Origin: Candidatus Magnetobacterium casense
GTDB lineage: Bacteria; Nitrospirota; Thermodesulfovibrionia; Thermodesulfovibrionales; Magnetobacteriaceae
DNA length: 64,000 nucleotides
Reading direction: 5' to 3'
Assembly: GCF_000714715.1 (NCBI RefSeq)
Contig: NZ_JMFO01000002.1
Location: 71,496-135,495 of the forward strand
The notes under the pieces were generated by a model. The model was not told the origin of the DNA. It was given only the letters and a program-made list of their open reading frames with translations, and made no database searches. Below are positions 63,852-64,000 of the stretch, piece by piece. The translations under genes were made by a program, and so were the position numbers. How positions within the stretch are numbered: position 1 is the stretch's first letter; every line of letters begins with the position of its first letter.

Positions 63852-64000
63852 ATGCCATTAGAAATGATACGCACAAGTTCGATAATGCAGGAGACGTCAA
63901 GCAAGTACCGTGCAGATGGTAAGCGCATTGGCCTTGTACCAACAATGGGTGCCCTACACGAGGGTCACGTGAGCCTTATACGGCGGGCCAGACAGGAAAA
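63852..64000 (+). CDS. panC: Pantothenate synthetase, 5' part
   Basis: Joins pantoate and beta-alanine with ATP. Only the first 49 codons are in the window. MPLEMIRTSSIMQETSSKYR leads to IGLVPTMGALHEGHVSLI, the diagnostic N-terminal block with the first substrate-binding and HIGH-like elements. It follows the M16 pair by 7 bp, so it may share its transcript. The rest lies past base 64000. Confidence 0.95.
   Translation, partial: MPLEMIRTSSIMQETSSKYRADGKRIGLVPTMGALHEGHVSLIRRARQE

Overview
The window is a gene-dense piece of a bacterial chromosome of moderate GC content, diderm in character: it encodes lipoproteins, a periplasmic multihaem nitrite reductase, FlgO-type outer-membrane proteins and M16 peptidases. 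The gene set (NrfHA ammonification, a NIT-domain chemoreceptor, very large BACON and VCBS surface proteins, Rpn and Uma2 nucleases, a double-domain KaiC-like ATPase) would fit Nitrospirota, for example the magnetotactic lineages, or a related anaerobic group. That placement is inference; no rRNA gene is present. I recognised no tRNA, rRNA or CRISPR array.

Layout. 1-4625: two tandem, closely related chemoreceptors on the minus strand, the first cut by the window edge. 5311-8657: pyrB-pyrC-carA. 8740-9998: a Uma2-type nuclease and a DUF4160/DUF2442 pair. 10298-14314: nrfH-nrfA, an ammonium transporter and an unrecognised membrane protein. 14433-19273: a fused TRAP-type plus LivJ-type binding protein overlapping an unorthodox hybrid histidine kinase. 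19397-22659: clpS-clpA-aat, an N-degron module with a one-base frameshift in aat. 22832-27007: a 1391-residue BACON/VCBS protein. 27399-33866: NIT chemoreceptor, KaiC-like ATPase, tyrS and a FlgO-type lipoprotein operon. 33963-40233: a DNA methyltransferase and a DpnII-type endonuclease that flank a VCBS protein, an S74-chaperone protein and a coiled-coil protein. 40262-45096: an unknown protein, a cysteine-containing polytopic membrane protein with a coupled 36-codon ORF, and an LsrF-like aldolase with an aldolase/dehydrogenase fusion. 45260-52152: a transposase remnant, an Rpn-type nuclease, a DinG-type helicase, MgtC, a phosphoribosyltransferase and a coiled-coil nuclease. 52666-57734: a giant NHL/C-type-lectin/LCAT-lipase/PKD/VCBS protein with a frameshift. 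58041-64000: two overlapping methyltransferases, a CNNM/CorC protein, a pair of M16 peptidases and the start of panC.

How parts work together. NrfHA makes ammonium and Amt next door could take it up. The NIT chemoreceptor and the dual binding-protein kinase would give the cell nitrate/nitrite and small-molecule sensing. ClpS, ClpA and Aat form the leucine/phenylalanine N-degron route. Three large exported proteins carry the same six-unit, 50-residue-per-unit C-terminal VCBS module behind unrelated N-terminal modules.

Non-coding structure. Intergenic spaces are filled with at least four small repeat families: A (GC-rich, about 130 bp, nine copies or fragments), B (about 168 bp, MITE-like, termini GTATCCTCTT/AAGAGGATAC), C (about 33-40 bp, CCCTCCCC-rich) and D (a 138-bp element with perfect 20-bp terminal inverted repeats that contains C and abuts A). 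Some copies supply gene ends or possible -35 boxes. Several genes have a good -10 box only 6-7 bases before ATG, which points to leaderless transcripts.
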